From positions 310,001 through 374,000 of the forward strand of contig NZ_LT630003.1 of assembly GCF_900105615.1 (NCBI RefSeq): DNA of 64,000 nucleotides, in the 5' to 3' direction. The position numbers were made by a program, and so were the translations under genes. This DNA comes from Lacrimispora sphenoides JCM 1415. Its GTDB lineage: Bacteria > Bacillota > Clostridia > Lachnospirales > Lachnospiraceae. Shown one piece after another: positions 33,593 through 42,784 of this stretch (positions within the stretch are counted from its first letter, which is position 1; the number at the start of each line of letters is the position of its first letter). Below the pieces are notes generated by a model. The model searched no databases. It saw only the letters and a program-made list of their open reading frames with translations, and had not been told where the DNA came from.

Positions 33593-35725
33593 ATGCAAGA
33601 ATTTGATATATTTATATCTAAGCTGGCAAATCAGCAGATGGTCCGCGTACTCCGCAGAGGATTACTATACTTAATGCCGTTTGTTTTAATCGGTTCCATT
33701 GTGCTTGCGCTGCTAAATTTGCCCATACCGGCATACCAGTCATTTATGTCTTATATTTTTGGAGAAGGCTGGCGGGAAATTGGTTTGCTCATATATGAAG
33801 GTACACTCCAAATTATGGCGATTATTACGTTGATTACCGTAAGCCATGCGGTTGCGAGCGAAAAAGAGCTCATTAAGTCCGGGGAGGTCAGTACAACTGT
33901 CTTACAGGCAGTAGCACTGATCGTTTTCATTATATGGATGAAGACTTCAGATGGTATTGTTATAAGTACAGCAAATGCCGGTTCCTCAGGGATGTTCGGA
34001 GCCATTATCATATCATTTCTTGCATGTGGTTTATATTGCTTCTTCCATAAAATACAGGATTGCATCCGGCCTAAAAATCTTATCAGTTATCATGGCAGTC
34101 CCCTGACCCGGGAAGCCTTTCGGACGGTATTGCCTGCTTTGCTCACTGTATTCACCTTCAGTATGGGAAAAGTGATGCTTGATTTAATAGGATTTGGCAA
34201 TTACCAGTTTTTACATAAGATCCATGACATGTGGTTATCGGGACAAAATTTCTATTCAGCAGTAATTATTATTCTCATCACTCACATCTTATGGTTTTTC
34301 GGTATCCATGGAGGAAATGTCATTATGGATGCCATGCCTGTTGCTGCTTCGCCAGTATCGTCAGCAATGGATGCGGTTATTTTTAACAAAGAATTTTTTG
34401 ACACCTATGTTTATTTAGGAGGTGCAGGAGCAACCTTTGGACTGCTGATTGCCTTGCTCCTGGTTGGAAAAAACAGCAGCGAAACCCGGTTGGCAAAGAT
34501 TTCGGTACTGCCCGGTATATTTAATATCAATGAAGTCATGATATTTGGTTTGCCCATAATATTCAATCCGTATTTTTTTGCTCCATTTGTGTTAGCACCT
34601 GTTTTTTTATGCCTTAACGCCTGGATATACGTGAGCGTGGGCTGGGTTCCTCCGGTTACTCAGGCGGTAAAATGGACTACTCCCATTTTCTTATCCGGTT
34701 ATCTCAGTACGGGATCCGTTGTCGGAGCCGTGATGCAAGCTGTTAATCTGGTGCTGGCTGTGCTGATTTATATTCCCTTCATCAGGCTGCAGGAAAAGCA
34801 CCAGCAGTGCGCACGCATTGAAGTGTTTAAAGGACTGGCTGACGAAATTCAATATATTCAGGAACGGCAGACTAAAACTATCCTCAACCGTCACGATGAA
34901 ACAGGCTCTCTTGCCCGTGCTTTGGCGGAAGAGATCAGGGAAGGCTTTAAGAGCCAGGCACAAACCCTTCATATGGAATATCAGCCGAAAGTAAACTATA
35001 AAGGCCAGGTCGTGGGAGCAGAAGCTCTTCTGCGATGGAATCATCCCGTATTTGGTTATGTATCCCCTATTGTTATATTAAATATATGTGATGAGGCCAA
35101 TTTGACGAATGAGCTGGGGCAATGGATTATGAACCGGTCATTCAGCGATATGAAATGCTGGCATGAACAGGGGTTTAAGGTACCCCTTTCCGTAAATCTT
35201 AGTCCGCGGCAGCTGAAAGAGGATGGATCCTTGGTTCGATCTGTGCAGGATTGCATCAATCAGTTGGGCATCGAGCCTCAGTATATGGAGCTGGAGCTTA
35301 CAGAAAACGCTACTATTGATGCGACTGACGCGATATGCAATAAATTAGGGGAGATTACGGCCATGGGACTTAATCTTTCTATTGACGATTTTGGCATGGG
35401 TCACAGTTCGCTTCTCTATATATGTGATTTTTACGCGAATGTCATAAAATTAGATGCATCCCTGGTAGGATTGGTAACCAGCGACGAACAGCGCCGGCAG
35501 ATTATAAAATCAATTCTTACTCTTTGCGAACAGCTGCATGTCAAGGCTGTGGCGGAAGGTGTGGAAACCAGGGAACAGGTCGAAATGCTTCATGAACTTG
35601 GATGTGAGTGTTATCAGGGTTTTTATTACAGCAGGTCCTTGAACTATCATAGTTTTCTGGAATATATAAGCCGGCATGGTACGGCGGAGGAGGAGAAACA
35701 AAAGGTTAAGGCCGTGGAGTGTTAG
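33593..35725 (+). CDS. PTS EIIC-like membrane domain fused to an EAL phosphodiesterase
   Basis: A protein of about 710 residues. Residues 1-410 are an EIIC of the lactose/cellobiose type (helices, with ILWFFGIHGGNVIMDAMPVA and GLPIIFNPYFFAPFVLAPVF). Residues about 455-705 are an EAL domain with all expected catalytic motifs: GAEALLRW, VNLSPRQL, ELTENA, LSIDDFGMGHSSL, KLDASLV, AEGVE, and YQGFYYSRSL. So it should hydrolyse cyclic-di-GMP. No EIIA or EIIB domain is attached. GGAGG lies 14 bases before the chosen ATG; an alternative ATG at 33572 lacks a site. The EIIC may act as a sugar sensor controlling c-di-GMP (inference). Confidence 0.88.
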   Translation: MQEFDIFISKLANQQMVRVLRRGLLYLMPFVLIGSIVLALLNLPIPAYQSFMSYIFGEGWREIGLLIYEGTLQIMAIITLITVSHAVASEKELIKSGEVSTTVLQAVALIVFIIWMKTSDGIVISTANAGSSGMFGAIIISFLACGLYCFFHKIQDCIRPKNLISYHGSPLTREAFRTVLPALLTVFTFSMGKVMLDLIGFGNYQFLHKIHDMWLSGQNFYSAVIIILITHILWFFGIHGGNVIMDAMPVAASPVSSAMDAVIFNKEFFDTYVYLGGAGATFGLLIALLLVGKNSSETRLAKISVLPGIFNINEVMIFGLPIIFNPYFFAPFVLAPVFLCLNAWIYVSVGWVPPVTQAVKWTTPIFLSGYLSTGSVVGAVMQAVNLVLAVLIYIPFIRLQEKHQQCARIEVFKGLADEIQYIQERQTKTILNRHDETGSLARALAEEIREGFKSQAQTLHMEYQPKVNYKGQVVGAEALLRWNHPVFGYVSPIVILNICDEANLTNELGQWIMNRSFSDMKCWHEQGFKVPLSVNLSPRQLKEDGSLVRSVQDCINQLGIEPQYMELELTENATIDATDAICNKLGEITAMGLNLSIDDFGMGHSSLLYICDFYANVIKLDASLVGLVTSDEQRRQIIKSILTLCEQLHVKAVAEGVETREQVEMLHELGCECYQGFYYSRSLNYHSFLEYISRHGTAEEEKQKVKAVEC

Positions 35726-35779
35726 GAAGGTGAACCTCTGGGAACGGAAGTCCTGATCACATTACTGGAAATCAATTAT

Positions 35780-35832
35780 AAAAGCCTGCAGGTATTATCT
35801 CACAATTGTGATAATACCTGCAGGCTTTTGCA
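35780..35832. terminator. Strong bidirectional terminator
   Basis: A 19-base arm at 35781-35799 pairs with 35810-35828 with a T-run on both strands (AAAG... and ...CTTTT). It separates the convergent EIIC-EAL and mgtA genes. Confidence 0.88.
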
Positions 35833-35852
35833 TGGATCATGGTAAATAGTTC

Positions 35853-38570
35853 TTATAATAACTCACCATACCTTCTGATAAAAATCTTCTTGAATACCGT
35901 AGCGAGCACCATATACAGGAAAATGGTCAGCGCCAGCCATGCGAAATATACAGGCGGCAGGGCGGCCAGGCCGATGGATGCTCCAAGTTTGGTAAATGGA
36001 ATGATGGTCAGGGCTGCAATGCCTGTAAAGGTGAGCAGTGTCACCGACAGGGAAGCATGGCTCTGGATAAAAGGAATCTTAGGCGTTCTAATCATATGAA
36101 TGACAAGCGTCTGGCTCCACATGGATTCCACAAACCAGCCGGCCTGGAACAGTGCGATAAAGTATGCCTGCATAGCCGGGTCAGTAAGCTGATGGAACAT
36201 AAGTCCGCCGGTCATGGCCGGGCAGATGATGAAATACATCAGCAGGTAGGTGGTGATGTCAAACACCGAGCTGGTAGGTCCGATCCATATCATGAATTTT
36301 CCGATGGAGGAAGCGTCCCATTTCCTCGGTACAGCAAGGTACTCTTTATCTACATTATCCCACGGAATTGCTGTACAGCTTAAATCGTAAATCAGATTCA
36401 ACAGAATCAGATGGATGGGCAGCATGGGAATGAAGGGCAGGAAAGCACTGGCTGCAAGTACTGAGAACATATTGCCGAAGTTGGAGCTTGCTGTCATCTT
36501 GATATATTTGATCATGTTGGCGTAAGTTTTGCGGCCCTCGATAATGCCTTTTTCTAATACCATTAAGTCTTTTTCCAGAAGAATGACATCAGCAGACTCT
36601 TTGGCAATGTCAACCGCTGTGTCAACGGAAATGCCCACGTCGGAAGCCTTCATAGCTGCCGCGTCGTTGATGCCGTCGCCCATATAGCCAACGCTGTGTC
36701 CGTTATTCCGTAAGATTGTAATAACACGGGCTTTCTGCTGCGGAGACAGCTTGGCAAAAACGCTGACTCTTTCGGCGGCGCTGCCAAGTTCTTCATTGGA
36801 CATGTTGTCAAGATCAGAGCCCAATAAGATGCGGTCCACGGAGAGGCCTACCTGCCGGCAAACGCAGCGGGTCACCTTATCGTTATCGCCGGTCAGAATT
36901 TTCACGTCTACGCCATGCTCTTTTAAGGCGGCGAGTGCTTCCGCCGTGGATTCCTTTGGAGGGTCAAGGAAAGCAAGATATCCCATCAGCACCATATCCG
37001 ATTCGTCGGCCACGGAAAACGTGCCTACGGGAGAGGGATTGGTCTTTTGCGCAACGGCGATAACCCGCATTCCATCCTCGTTTAAATCATTTACCTTTTT
37101 AAGGATATATGCCTTGATGTCGTCGGTCAGCGGCATCACCTTTCCCTCATACTCGGCATAACTGCAAACCGACAGCATTTCCTCCACCGCGCCCTTGGTG
37201 ATCATCTGTGTCTTGCCGTTTTTCACCACTACGCTCATGCGACGGCGCTCAAAGTCGAAGGGGATTTCATCAACCTTGGTAAACTGATCGGTAAGGCCGC
37301 GAAGTTCCGCTACCGTTTTCTGTTCTTCCAGGGTGCGCTCAATGACGGCGACATCCATGAGATTTTTCAGTCCTGTCTGGTAGTAGCTGTTTAAAAAGGC
37401 ATGGCGCAATACGCGGGTATCTTCCTCCCCGTGGATATTCAAGTGGTATTGCAGCGCCACTTTATCCTGGGTCAGGGTTCCGGTCTTGTCAGTACAAAGA
37501 ATGTCGATGGAACCAAGATTCTGGATCGAATTTAAGTTCTTGATGATTGTCTTTTCCTTAGACATAGCCACTGCGCCTTTGGCAAGGCAGGTGGTAACAA
37601 TCATCGGCAGCATCTCCGGTGTCAGGCCTACCGCTATTGACAGGGCAAACAGGGTTGCCTGCATCCAGTCACCTTTGGTGAAACCGTTGATGAACAACAC
37701 GATGGGTACCATGACCAGCATGAAGCGGATGAGCAGCCATGATACAGAGTTAACGCCTTTTTCAAAGTTGGTCTGAACAGGCTTATCACTGACATTCTTT
37801 GCCATATCTCCGAATATCGTGTCATCACCCGTTGCAACAACCACTCCTGCCGCGCTGCCGCTGATGACGTTTGATCCCATAAAGGCCAGGTTCGGATACT
37901 CTGCCAATGTATCGTGTTCCACACTTACGGCCCCTGGAATTTTCTCTACTGCCACACTTTCGCCAGTCAGTGCCGACTGGCTGACAAACAAATCTTTGGC
38001 CTGGATAATCCGCATGTCGGCGGGAATCATGTCTCCTGCAGCCAGGTGGACAATATCGCCCACAACGACTTCTTCCAGCGGTATTTCCGCGTTGCCAGTC
38101 TCCATCCGCCGGACGTTTGTGGTCGTCTTGATCATTTTTAAAAGCTTATCAGCGGCGTTGCCGCTTCTTGTTTCCTGCACGAAGCGCAGAATTCCGGAAA
38201 TCAGCACCATTGTCATGATAATCACAACAGTCAGCGGATCTGCTTCTCCCGGATCTGCGAGAATGATGTCGGTAAATGCTGACACCGCCGTCAGCCCGAT
38301 GAGGATGGCGGTAAAAGGATTGATGAACGCCTCGGCGATGCGTTTGGGCAGGGATACTTTTTTTCCGTGGGTAACTTTATTGTCGCCGTACTGTTCACGG
38401 GAAGCATCCACAAGATCCTCACTGAGTCCTTCCGTCGTCGTGTTCAGATTGTGAAACAGTACATCCGCTTTAGCAGCGGCGGCAGATTTTAACCTGGTTG
38501 CGATCTCGTCACGGCGTACCATGTCCTGGGTTACTTTTAACGTTTCTAAATTGTTTTTTACTTTTTGCAT
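35853..38570 (-). CDS. mgtA: Magnesium-translocating P-type ATPase
   Basis: A 905-residue P3B-type ATPase importing Mg2+. Motifs include [11 protein letters not shown] (actuator), [13 protein letters not shown] with the phosphorylated Asp, [10 protein letters not shown], and [21 protein letters not shown], plus the C-terminal helix bundle. The domain order and length match MgtA/MgtB. The ATG at 38570 follows GGAGG by 10 bases; an upstream extension lacks a site. A leader of about 700 bases with an M-box, two small ORFs, and two terminators precedes it. It converges with the EIIC-EAL gene. Confidence 0.95.
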   Translation of the reverse strand: MQKVKNNLETLKVTQDMVRRDEIATRLKSAAAAKADVLFHNLNTTTEGLSEDLVDASREQYGDNKVTHGKKVSLPKRIAEAFINPFTAILIGLTAVSAFTDIILADPGEADPLTVVIIMTMVLISGILRFVQETRSGNAADKLLKMIKTTTNVRRMETGNAEIPLEEVVVGDIVHLAAGDMIPADMRIIQAKDLFVSQSALTGESVAVEKIPGAVSVEHDTLAEYPNLAFMGSNVISGSAAGVVVATGDDTIFGDMAKNVSDKPVQTNFEKGVNSVSWLLIRFMLVMVPIVLFINGFTKGDWMQATLFALSIAVGLTPEMLPMIVTTCLAKGAVAMSKEKTIIKNLNSIQNLGSIDILCTDKTGTLTQDKVALQYHLNIHGEEDTRVLRHAFLNSYYQTGLKNLMDVAVIERTLEEQKTVAELRGLTDQFTKVDEIPFDFERRRMSVVVKNGKTQMITKGAVEEMLSVCSYAEYEGKVMPLTDDIKAYILKKVNDLNEDGMRVIAVAQKTNPSPVGTFSVADESDMVLMGYLAFLDPPKESTAEALAALKEHGVDVKILTGDNDKVTRCVCRQVGLSVDRILLGSDLDNMSNEELGSAAERVSVFAKLSPQQKARVITILRNNGHSVGYMGDGINDAAAMKASDVGISVDTAVDIAKESADVILLEKDLMVLEKGIIEGRKTYANMIKYIKMTASSNFGNMFSVLAASAFLPFIPMLPIHLILLNLIYDLSCTAIPWDNVDKEYLAVPRKWDASSIGKFMIWIGPTSSVFDITTYLLMYFIICPAMTGGLMFHQLTDPAMQAYFIALFQAGWFVESMWSQTLVIHMIRTPKIPFIQSHASLSVTLLTFTGIAALTIIPFTKLGASIGLAALPPVYFAWLALTIFLYMVLATVFKKIFIRRYGELL

Positions 38571-38645
38571 TGGTCTGCACCTCCATTTTAGTTTTTGTAA
38601 GATGTGAGGAAGCACAGCCCATACACTGATGAGCCTCGTCTATAT

Positions 38646-38738
38646 TCAGGCCGCCGAAATGGAAAAAGGGTTCCATTCCGGCTCAGGCCTTCGGTTTCGC
38701 CCGTCAGGATCAGGGCCGCATTTACTTCCGGTTTCCAT
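38646..38738 (-). CDS. 30-codon Pro/Asp-Glu leader ORF of mgtA
   Basis: The ATG at 38738 is preceded by GAGGTG with a spacing of about six. The peptide contains PDPD followed by RNRRPEPEWNP, an alternation of proline and acidic residues. Enterobacterial MgtL, the leader peptide of mgtA, has a similar EPDPTP run, which destabilises the ribosome at low Mg2+. The last half of the ORF also forms a strong hairpin (arms GCCGGAATGGAA and TTCCATTTCGGC, one wobble). It ends 75 bases before mgtA. Function is inferred by analogy. Confidence 0.5.
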   Translation of the reverse strand: METGSKCGPDPDGRNRRPEPEWNPFSISAA

Positions 38739-38813
38739 TTCGTTCACCTCGCTTGTTTTAGTAGTATTTATATAAACCCCAATGGGGAGAGTTTTTTTGT
38801 TAAAAAAGGGCAT

Positions 38814-38854
38814 AAAAAAACCATCGTCAGTTTTTTCAAACCAAACGATGGACA
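38814..38854 (-). terminator. Second transcription attenuator in the mgtA leader
   Basis: On the minus strand CCATCGT (complement of 38845-38851) pairs with ACGATGG (complement of 38821-38827), with additional inner pairs, followed by seven Us. The 5' arm TGTCCATCGTTT (complement of 38843-38854) is a perfect 12-base match to AAACGATGGACA inside the 39-codon leader ORF (38966-38977), which can act as antiterminator. Confidence 0.8.
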
Positions 38855-38883
38855 ACACGCAAAGCAGCAATAGGAGTTATGGC

Positions 38884-39003
38884 CTATAAAAGCCTTTGCC
38901 TAAAGCACTGGTTTTGGGCATGAGCACACAAAAAAAGCGCACTTATGTCACAAGCGGTATCATCCTGTCCATCGTTTATACGCTTACTACTTCCGTCGTC
39001 CAT
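38884..39003 (-). CDS. 39-codon acidic leader ORF of mgtA
   Basis: The ORF begins with MDDGSSKRINDGQDDTACD and ends at 38884. GGAGGTGAGGAC lies before the ATG at 39003, a very good site. It sits directly after the M-box terminator, upstream of the second attenuator, and codons 9-13 overlap the antiterminator sequence. A ribosome on this ORF should therefore influence the choice between the two hairpins. Its Asp-rich first half could itself respond to Mg2+ through ribosome stability (inference). Confidence 0.55.
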   Translation of the reverse strand: MDDGSSKRINDGQDDTACDISALFLCAHAQNQCFRQRLL

Positions 39004-39020
39004 GTCCTCACCTCCAAATA

Positions 39021-39060
39021 TAAAAATCCCCTGCCGTCATATAAAACGACGACAGGGGAT
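39021..39060 (-). terminator. M-box terminator hairpin
   Basis: On the minus strand AUCCCCUGUCGUC pairs with GACGGCAGGGGAU (13 positions, one G-U) around a short U-rich loop, followed by UUUUA. This is the expression platform of the M-box. Confidence 0.85.
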
Positions 39061-39274
39061 AACATCCCTATAAAAACGCCTGACTGTATTATGTAAAGCG
39101 TTTCCCGCCATCGTTCAAGCTTTAGCTTCGCAGGGCAATGTAATTGCATTATTCCATGCCTTGTTTTTCGACATGGACTGTTCACCTTCTCATAGTGTTT
39201 CCACTATTTTGCGGCAGCAACCCGTATCCCTGCGGTAGCCTCACCTACCGAAACGGTCAAATTATTCATTAACC
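39061..39274 (-). promoter_or_regulatory. M-box (ykoK) magnesium riboswitch
   Basis: The minus strand carries the M-box core: UAGGUGAGGCU, then GGGAUACGG and UUGCUGCCGC, then GAGAAGGUGAACAG, and the closing GCUAAAGCUUGAACGAUGG. These match the Bacillus mgtE leader core in order and spacing. High Mg2+ is known to promote the terminator in this class. A U-tailed hairpin follows at 39021-39060. Confidence 0.9.
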
Positions 39275-39280
39275 TGTTCT

Positions 39281-39309
39281 AGTATATGTCCCCGGTATCA
39301 ATTTGTCAA
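39281..39309 (-). promoter_or_regulatory. Promoter of the mgtA transcript
   Basis: Reading the minus strand, TTGACA (39309-39304) and TATACT (39286-39281) are exactly 17 bases apart, a near-consensus sigma-A promoter. Transcription would start near 39274, at the 5' edge of the M-box. Confidence 0.85.
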
Positions 39310-39516
39310 CCATTTCTTTACAATCCATATAAATTCAAATTGAGTACAAGAAAAATTAGTTTGAGAACAATATAATTCCGGAAAAATATAATATTTAATA
39401 TTCTTATCTGGAAAAGTTTATAATTAGGAAATTCAGCTTTGGAGGAAATCCTGATCCGACAGATGAATAAGCAGATGAAAAGGACTCAATCCAGAAAAGA
39501 GGGAGGAAAAATATCA

Positions 39517-40113
39517 ATGAGAAAAATTGATACGGGATACTTTATAAAAATTTTGGGGCTCAGGCTGGTACTTTTGGCAGCTGTACTCATAGCAACGGTC
39601 TATATGTTGTTATGGGAGCTGCCGCAGAAGCAATCTCTGATATGGACTTTTTTAACATTTGAATTTCTTTATTTTTTCTTTTGGCTTCCCAATAAAATCC
39701 TGGATTCTAACCTGGCGAAACATTCGAATCTCCATGAGCAGGTCCTGAAGGAGCAGGGGATTGTCATTGATTATTGTTTCAGTGCAAACGATGGAGTTTT
39801 TTTTCTGGATGTTGATAACGGCAAATTCGCTGTGGTTTTTAAATACAACCCCAAGGAACTGCAATACATTGACGGAGCTACCTTAGACAACATCTGTACG
39901 AATGACGGAGAGCAGTTCAATAACGGGACCAGACTGGTCAGCTGCCGGTTCTCAATCAACGGCCATAAACACAAAATAGTTACCCTTCGCGTTGCCGGAG
40001 GTCGTCAAATACATATGAAAGATCTCACGGTCTTGGAGGCTATTTCAAAAGCGGATATGCTGTGCGACCGGTTAACTGCAATAAAAAGCAAAGCCACATT
40101 GCCGAAAGGATAG
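39517..40113 (+). CDS. Membrane protein with YcxB-like C-terminal domain
   Basis: A protein of about 198 residues with two membrane helices (residues 10-35 and 45-65), then a soluble beta-rich part (IVIDYCFSANDGVFFLDVDNGKFAVVFK, then LVSCRFSINGHKHKIVTLRV) that resembles YcxB/PH-like domains only weakly. The ATG at 39517 is preceded by GGGAGG; the frame also opens at 39439 after GGAGG, so a longer form is possible. No function can be given. It stands alone between the mgtA promoter and an epimerase gene. Confidence 0.55.
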   Translation: MRKIDTGYFIKILGLRLVLLAAVLIATVYMLLWELPQKQSLIWTFLTFEFLYFFFWLPNKILDSNLAKHSNLHEQVLKEQGIVIDYCFSANDGVFFLDVDNGKFAVVFKYNPKELQYIDGATLDNICTNDGEQFNNGTRLVSCRFSINGHKHKIVTLRVAGGRQIHMKDLTVLEAISKADMLCDRLTAIKSKATLPKG

Positions 40114-40279
40114 ACCAGGCGTGGACAAGGTCAGTTTACAAGGTTGGTTTACAAGAGTGACAATGAATAAATGCTCATAAATATTCGCCGCTATATTTCC
40201 ATACCGATGTATGGTATACTTTATTAAATCGAAATTTGAAGTACAGACCATTTAAAAATATGGCGGATCGGAGAGCAGA

Positions 40280-41149
40280 ATGGAAATTTTAGTTTTGGGC
40301 GGGACAAAATACTTTGGCATACATATGGTTGAAAAACTCATCAAAAAAGGGCATAATGTTACGATTGCAACAAGGGGAGTGACAAAAGATACTTACGGGA
40401 ACAGCGTACGCAGATTAGTTGTTGAACGCAGCTCTGCCAAAAACATGGAGGAAGTATTTAGCAACAAGACGTTTGATGTGGTATGCGACAATATTGCCTA
40501 TTGTTCCAATGACGTAAAATATGCGCTGGACTCTATAAAATGCAAACGCTATGTAATGACCTCCTCCATGTCTGTATATGATGATCTCCATATCAACACA
40601 ATGGAAAGCGACTTCAATCCTCATGAAAAGCCGTTAAAATGGTGCAATAGAGCGGATTATCCATATGGTGAGGTGAAAAGGCTCGCAGAGTGCGCTTTAT
40701 TTCAAGCTTATCCATCACAAAACGGCGCAGCCGTCAGATTCCCTTTTGTCATTGGTACCGATGACTATACAAAACGATTGTATTTCTATATCGAACATGT
40801 TGTTAAGGGGATTCCCATGTTTATTGACAATATTGACGCACAGATGGAATTTGTCAGTTCAAATGAAGCGGGCCGGTTTCTGGCTTTCCTGGCGGAGCAA
40901 GAATGTACAGGCCCAGTCAACGGCAGCAGTTCGGGAACAATATCTCTCCGAGAGATAATTGCATATGTTGAAGGAAAGACCGGAAGTAGAGCTATTTTGT
41001 CGAAAGCGGGAGATAACGGTCCTTACAACGGTGCGCCGGATTACAGCTTAAATACCAGACTCGCATCAGAATGGGAATTCGATTTTTCTCCGTTAAAATC
41101 GTGGATTTATGATTTGATTGACAAATATATTCAGGATGCAATGGCATAG
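40280..41149 (+). CDS. NAD-dependent epimerase/dehydratase (extended SDR)
   Basis: A 289-residue Rossmann enzyme. The N-terminal LVLGGTKYFGIHMVEKL is the nucleotide-binding GxxxxxG variant of atypical extended SDRs. The TSSMSVYDDL segment and YPYGEVKRLAE give the catalytic Ser and Tyr-x-x-x-Lys. The substrate is probably a nucleotide sugar or similar, unknown. A VanZ-like gene follows after 8 bases with its own AGGAGG, so the two form an operon. Confidence 0.82.
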   Translation: MEILVLGGTKYFGIHMVEKLIKKGHNVTIATRGVTKDTYGNSVRRLVVERSSAKNMEEVFSNKTFDVVCDNIAYCSNDVKYALDSIKCKRYVMTSSMSVYDDLHINTMESDFNPHEKPLKWCNRADYPYGEVKRLAECALFQAYPSQNGAAVRFPFVIGTDDYTKRLYFYIEHVVKGIPMFIDNIDAQMEFVSSNEAGRFLAFLAEQECTGPVNGSSSGTISLREIIAYVEGKTGSRAILSKAGDNGPYNGAPDYSLNTRLASEWEFDFSPLKSWIYDLIDKYIQDAMA

Positions 41150-41157
41150 GAGGTCTT

Positions 41158-41709
41158 ATGAATAAACGAGAGCGAATTGAAACAGTCTTTTTATATGGTG
41201 TTTTCATTTGTTATATACTTTTGTTATTTAAAATACTGTTCCTATCAAGAGTTTCGCTTTTGGAGTTATTTCATAGACAAAGGACTATAGGCAGGTCAAT
41301 TAACCTCATTCCTTTTCATAGTATAATGGAATATATATCTGGTGGTTCTGAGAATCTAAAAAGATTTGCTTTTGGTAATGTGATTGGCAATGTAGCTATT
41401 TTTGTTCCCTTTGGTATATATTTCCCATTATTTAAAAATGATAAAAGAGTTATGACCAATTTGCTGTTTATTTTTTCAGTGAGTTTATTGGTTGAGATCA
41501 TTCAGGGGCTTTTGGGCATCGGAGCATCAGACATTGACGATGTAATTCTAAATTGTCTGGGCGGCTGGATAGGTATTTTAGGCTATAAGTTTTCAATACT
41601 TCTATTACGAGATGAGAAAAAAGTACGTACTACAATTACAATACTATCTACGATTATAGGATTACCTGTTATATTATTTTTTTTATTTGTAATTAAAATG
41701 AGATTCTAA
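41158..41709 (+). CDS. VanZ-like membrane protein
   Basis: A 183-residue membrane protein with about four to five helices and the VanZ pattern: a loop with SINLIPFHSIMEYI, then NVIGNVAIFVPFGIYFPL, then a helix with VEIIQGLLGIGASDIDDVILNCLGGWIG. VanZ proteins are linked to low-level teicoplanin resistance and envelope functions, but their activity is undefined. AGGAGG precedes the ATG; a strong hairpin follows the stop. Confidence 0.85.
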   Translation: MNKRERIETVFLYGVFICYILLLFKILFLSRVSLLELFHRQRTIGRSINLIPFHSIMEYISGGSENLKRFAFGNVIGNVAIFVPFGIYFPLFKNDKRVMTNLLFIFSVSLLVEIIQGLLGIGASDIDDVILNCLGGWIGILGYKFSILLLRDEKKVRTTITILSTIIGLPVILFFLFVIKMRF

Positions 41710-41772
41710 ATAAAGCATAATACGATAAATTCCTAATTTCATAACAGCTTGGAATGATGGGTTATAAGTCTG

Positions 41773-41820
41773 AAAGCTTGCAAATACTAAAAAGATTAGC
41801 ATTTGCAAGCTTTACTTATT
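41773..41820. terminator. Terminator between vanZ-like gene and convergent epimerase
   Basis: A 13-bp stem (AAAGCTTGCAAAT at 41773-41785 with ATTTGCAAGCTTT at 41801-41813) has T-rich flanks. It serves the VanZ-like gene and may also serve the minus-strand epimerase. Confidence 0.8.
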
Positions 41821-41862
41821 ATATATATAGTACGATGAAATTTTTTGGCCATCGCTTACGTA

Positions 41863-42714
41863 TTATTCCTGAGGTACATTTTCTCTCCAGAAATGAACAG
41901 GCTTCCAACCCAGGATCTTTTTTGCCTTTTCATTGGAATATAAGGTCTGATATTCATCAATTGGGGTACGAATGTCAGTCACGTTTGGATATTCAGCTTT
42001 CATCAGATCACAGCTTTTGATGTCCATACAGTTATCATCAGCGGCAAGATTCATTACGATAGAACCGAGTCCATCTTTTTCGATAGCAAGGCGGCATGCC
42101 ACAGCGATGTCACGAGCGTCAATATAATTCCACATAAGTTGTTTGCGTTTCTCAGAATTATGTATAAAACCGGGGAAGTTCAAATATTTCTCCTTGTTTA
42201 TAATATTGCCGATTCGAAACGAGACGATCTGCATTCCGCAGCGGCGGTTAATCGCGTCAGCAATTGTTTCTCCAACTATTTTTCCAAGGCCATAGCTGTC
42301 TTCAGGAAGTGCCGGGTGTTCTTCATCTACGGGAACATAAACAGGTGCCAAACCCTGGCGGGAGTTGCAGATTCCATAGGTACATTCGCTGGAGGCAATA
42401 ACAGCTTTTGTAATTCCTAATCCTGCCGCCGCTTCGAGAATATTATAAGTGGCCATTACATTATTTCGAAATGTAACCTCATTGGGGAAAATGTATGCTG
42501 TAGGGATTGCAGCAAGGTGGATCACAGCATTTGCGCCTTCTAAGATTCCGTAACATTCGCCAAGGTTGGTTAAGTCAGCTGTCATATGACGTGTCAAAGG
42601 CTCGGCCGGCTTTCCTTTGTCTACACTCAGAACCTCATATCCCTGCTCTAAAAAATGCTTAACTACGTAGGGGCCAAGAAGACCCGCTGTTCCGGTTATC
42701 ACTATTTTTTTCAT
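41863..42714 (-). CDS. NAD(P)-dependent epimerase (extended SDR)
   Basis: A 283-residue short-chain dehydrogenase. The GTAGLLGPYVVKHFLEQGY loop binds the cofactor, IASSECTYGI and SYGLGKIVGE supply the catalytic Ser and Tyr-x-x-x-Lys. The C-terminal KILGWKPVHFW is a frequent ending of nucleotide-sugar epimerases. It follows the aldo/keto reductase on the minus strand at a distance of 70 bases, and both may be transcribed from the MerR-type promoter upstream of the reductase. Confidence 0.82.
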   Translation of the reverse strand: MKKIVITGTAGLLGPYVVKHFLEQGYEVLSVDKGKPAEPLTRHMTADLTNLGECYGILEGANAVIHLAAIPTAYIFPNEVTFRNNVMATYNILEAAAGLGITKAVIASSECTYGICNSRQGLAPVYVPVDEEHPALPEDSYGLGKIVGETIADAINRRCGMQIVSFRIGNIINKEKYLNFPGFIHNSEKRKQLMWNYIDARDIAVACRLAIEKDGLGSIVMNLAADDNCMDIKSCDLMKAEYPNVTDIRTPIDEYQTLYSNEKAKKILGWKPVHFWRENVPQE

Positions 42715-42784
42715 ATATAAATCCTCTTTCTATAAGTGATTAAAATATGTTACTAAGCTTATTACTTTTCCGTTTTTAATATTG

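Noticed and set aside
37819..38454. A 211-codon plus-strand frame opposite mgtA
   Set aside because: Antisense shadow; the translation is Ser/Thr/Pro-biased and mgtA motifs are clear on the minus strand.
38976..39185. A 69-codon minus-strand frame across the M-box
   Set aside because: It overlaps the riboswitch and its terminator and has no ribosome site; the structured RNA explains the sequence.
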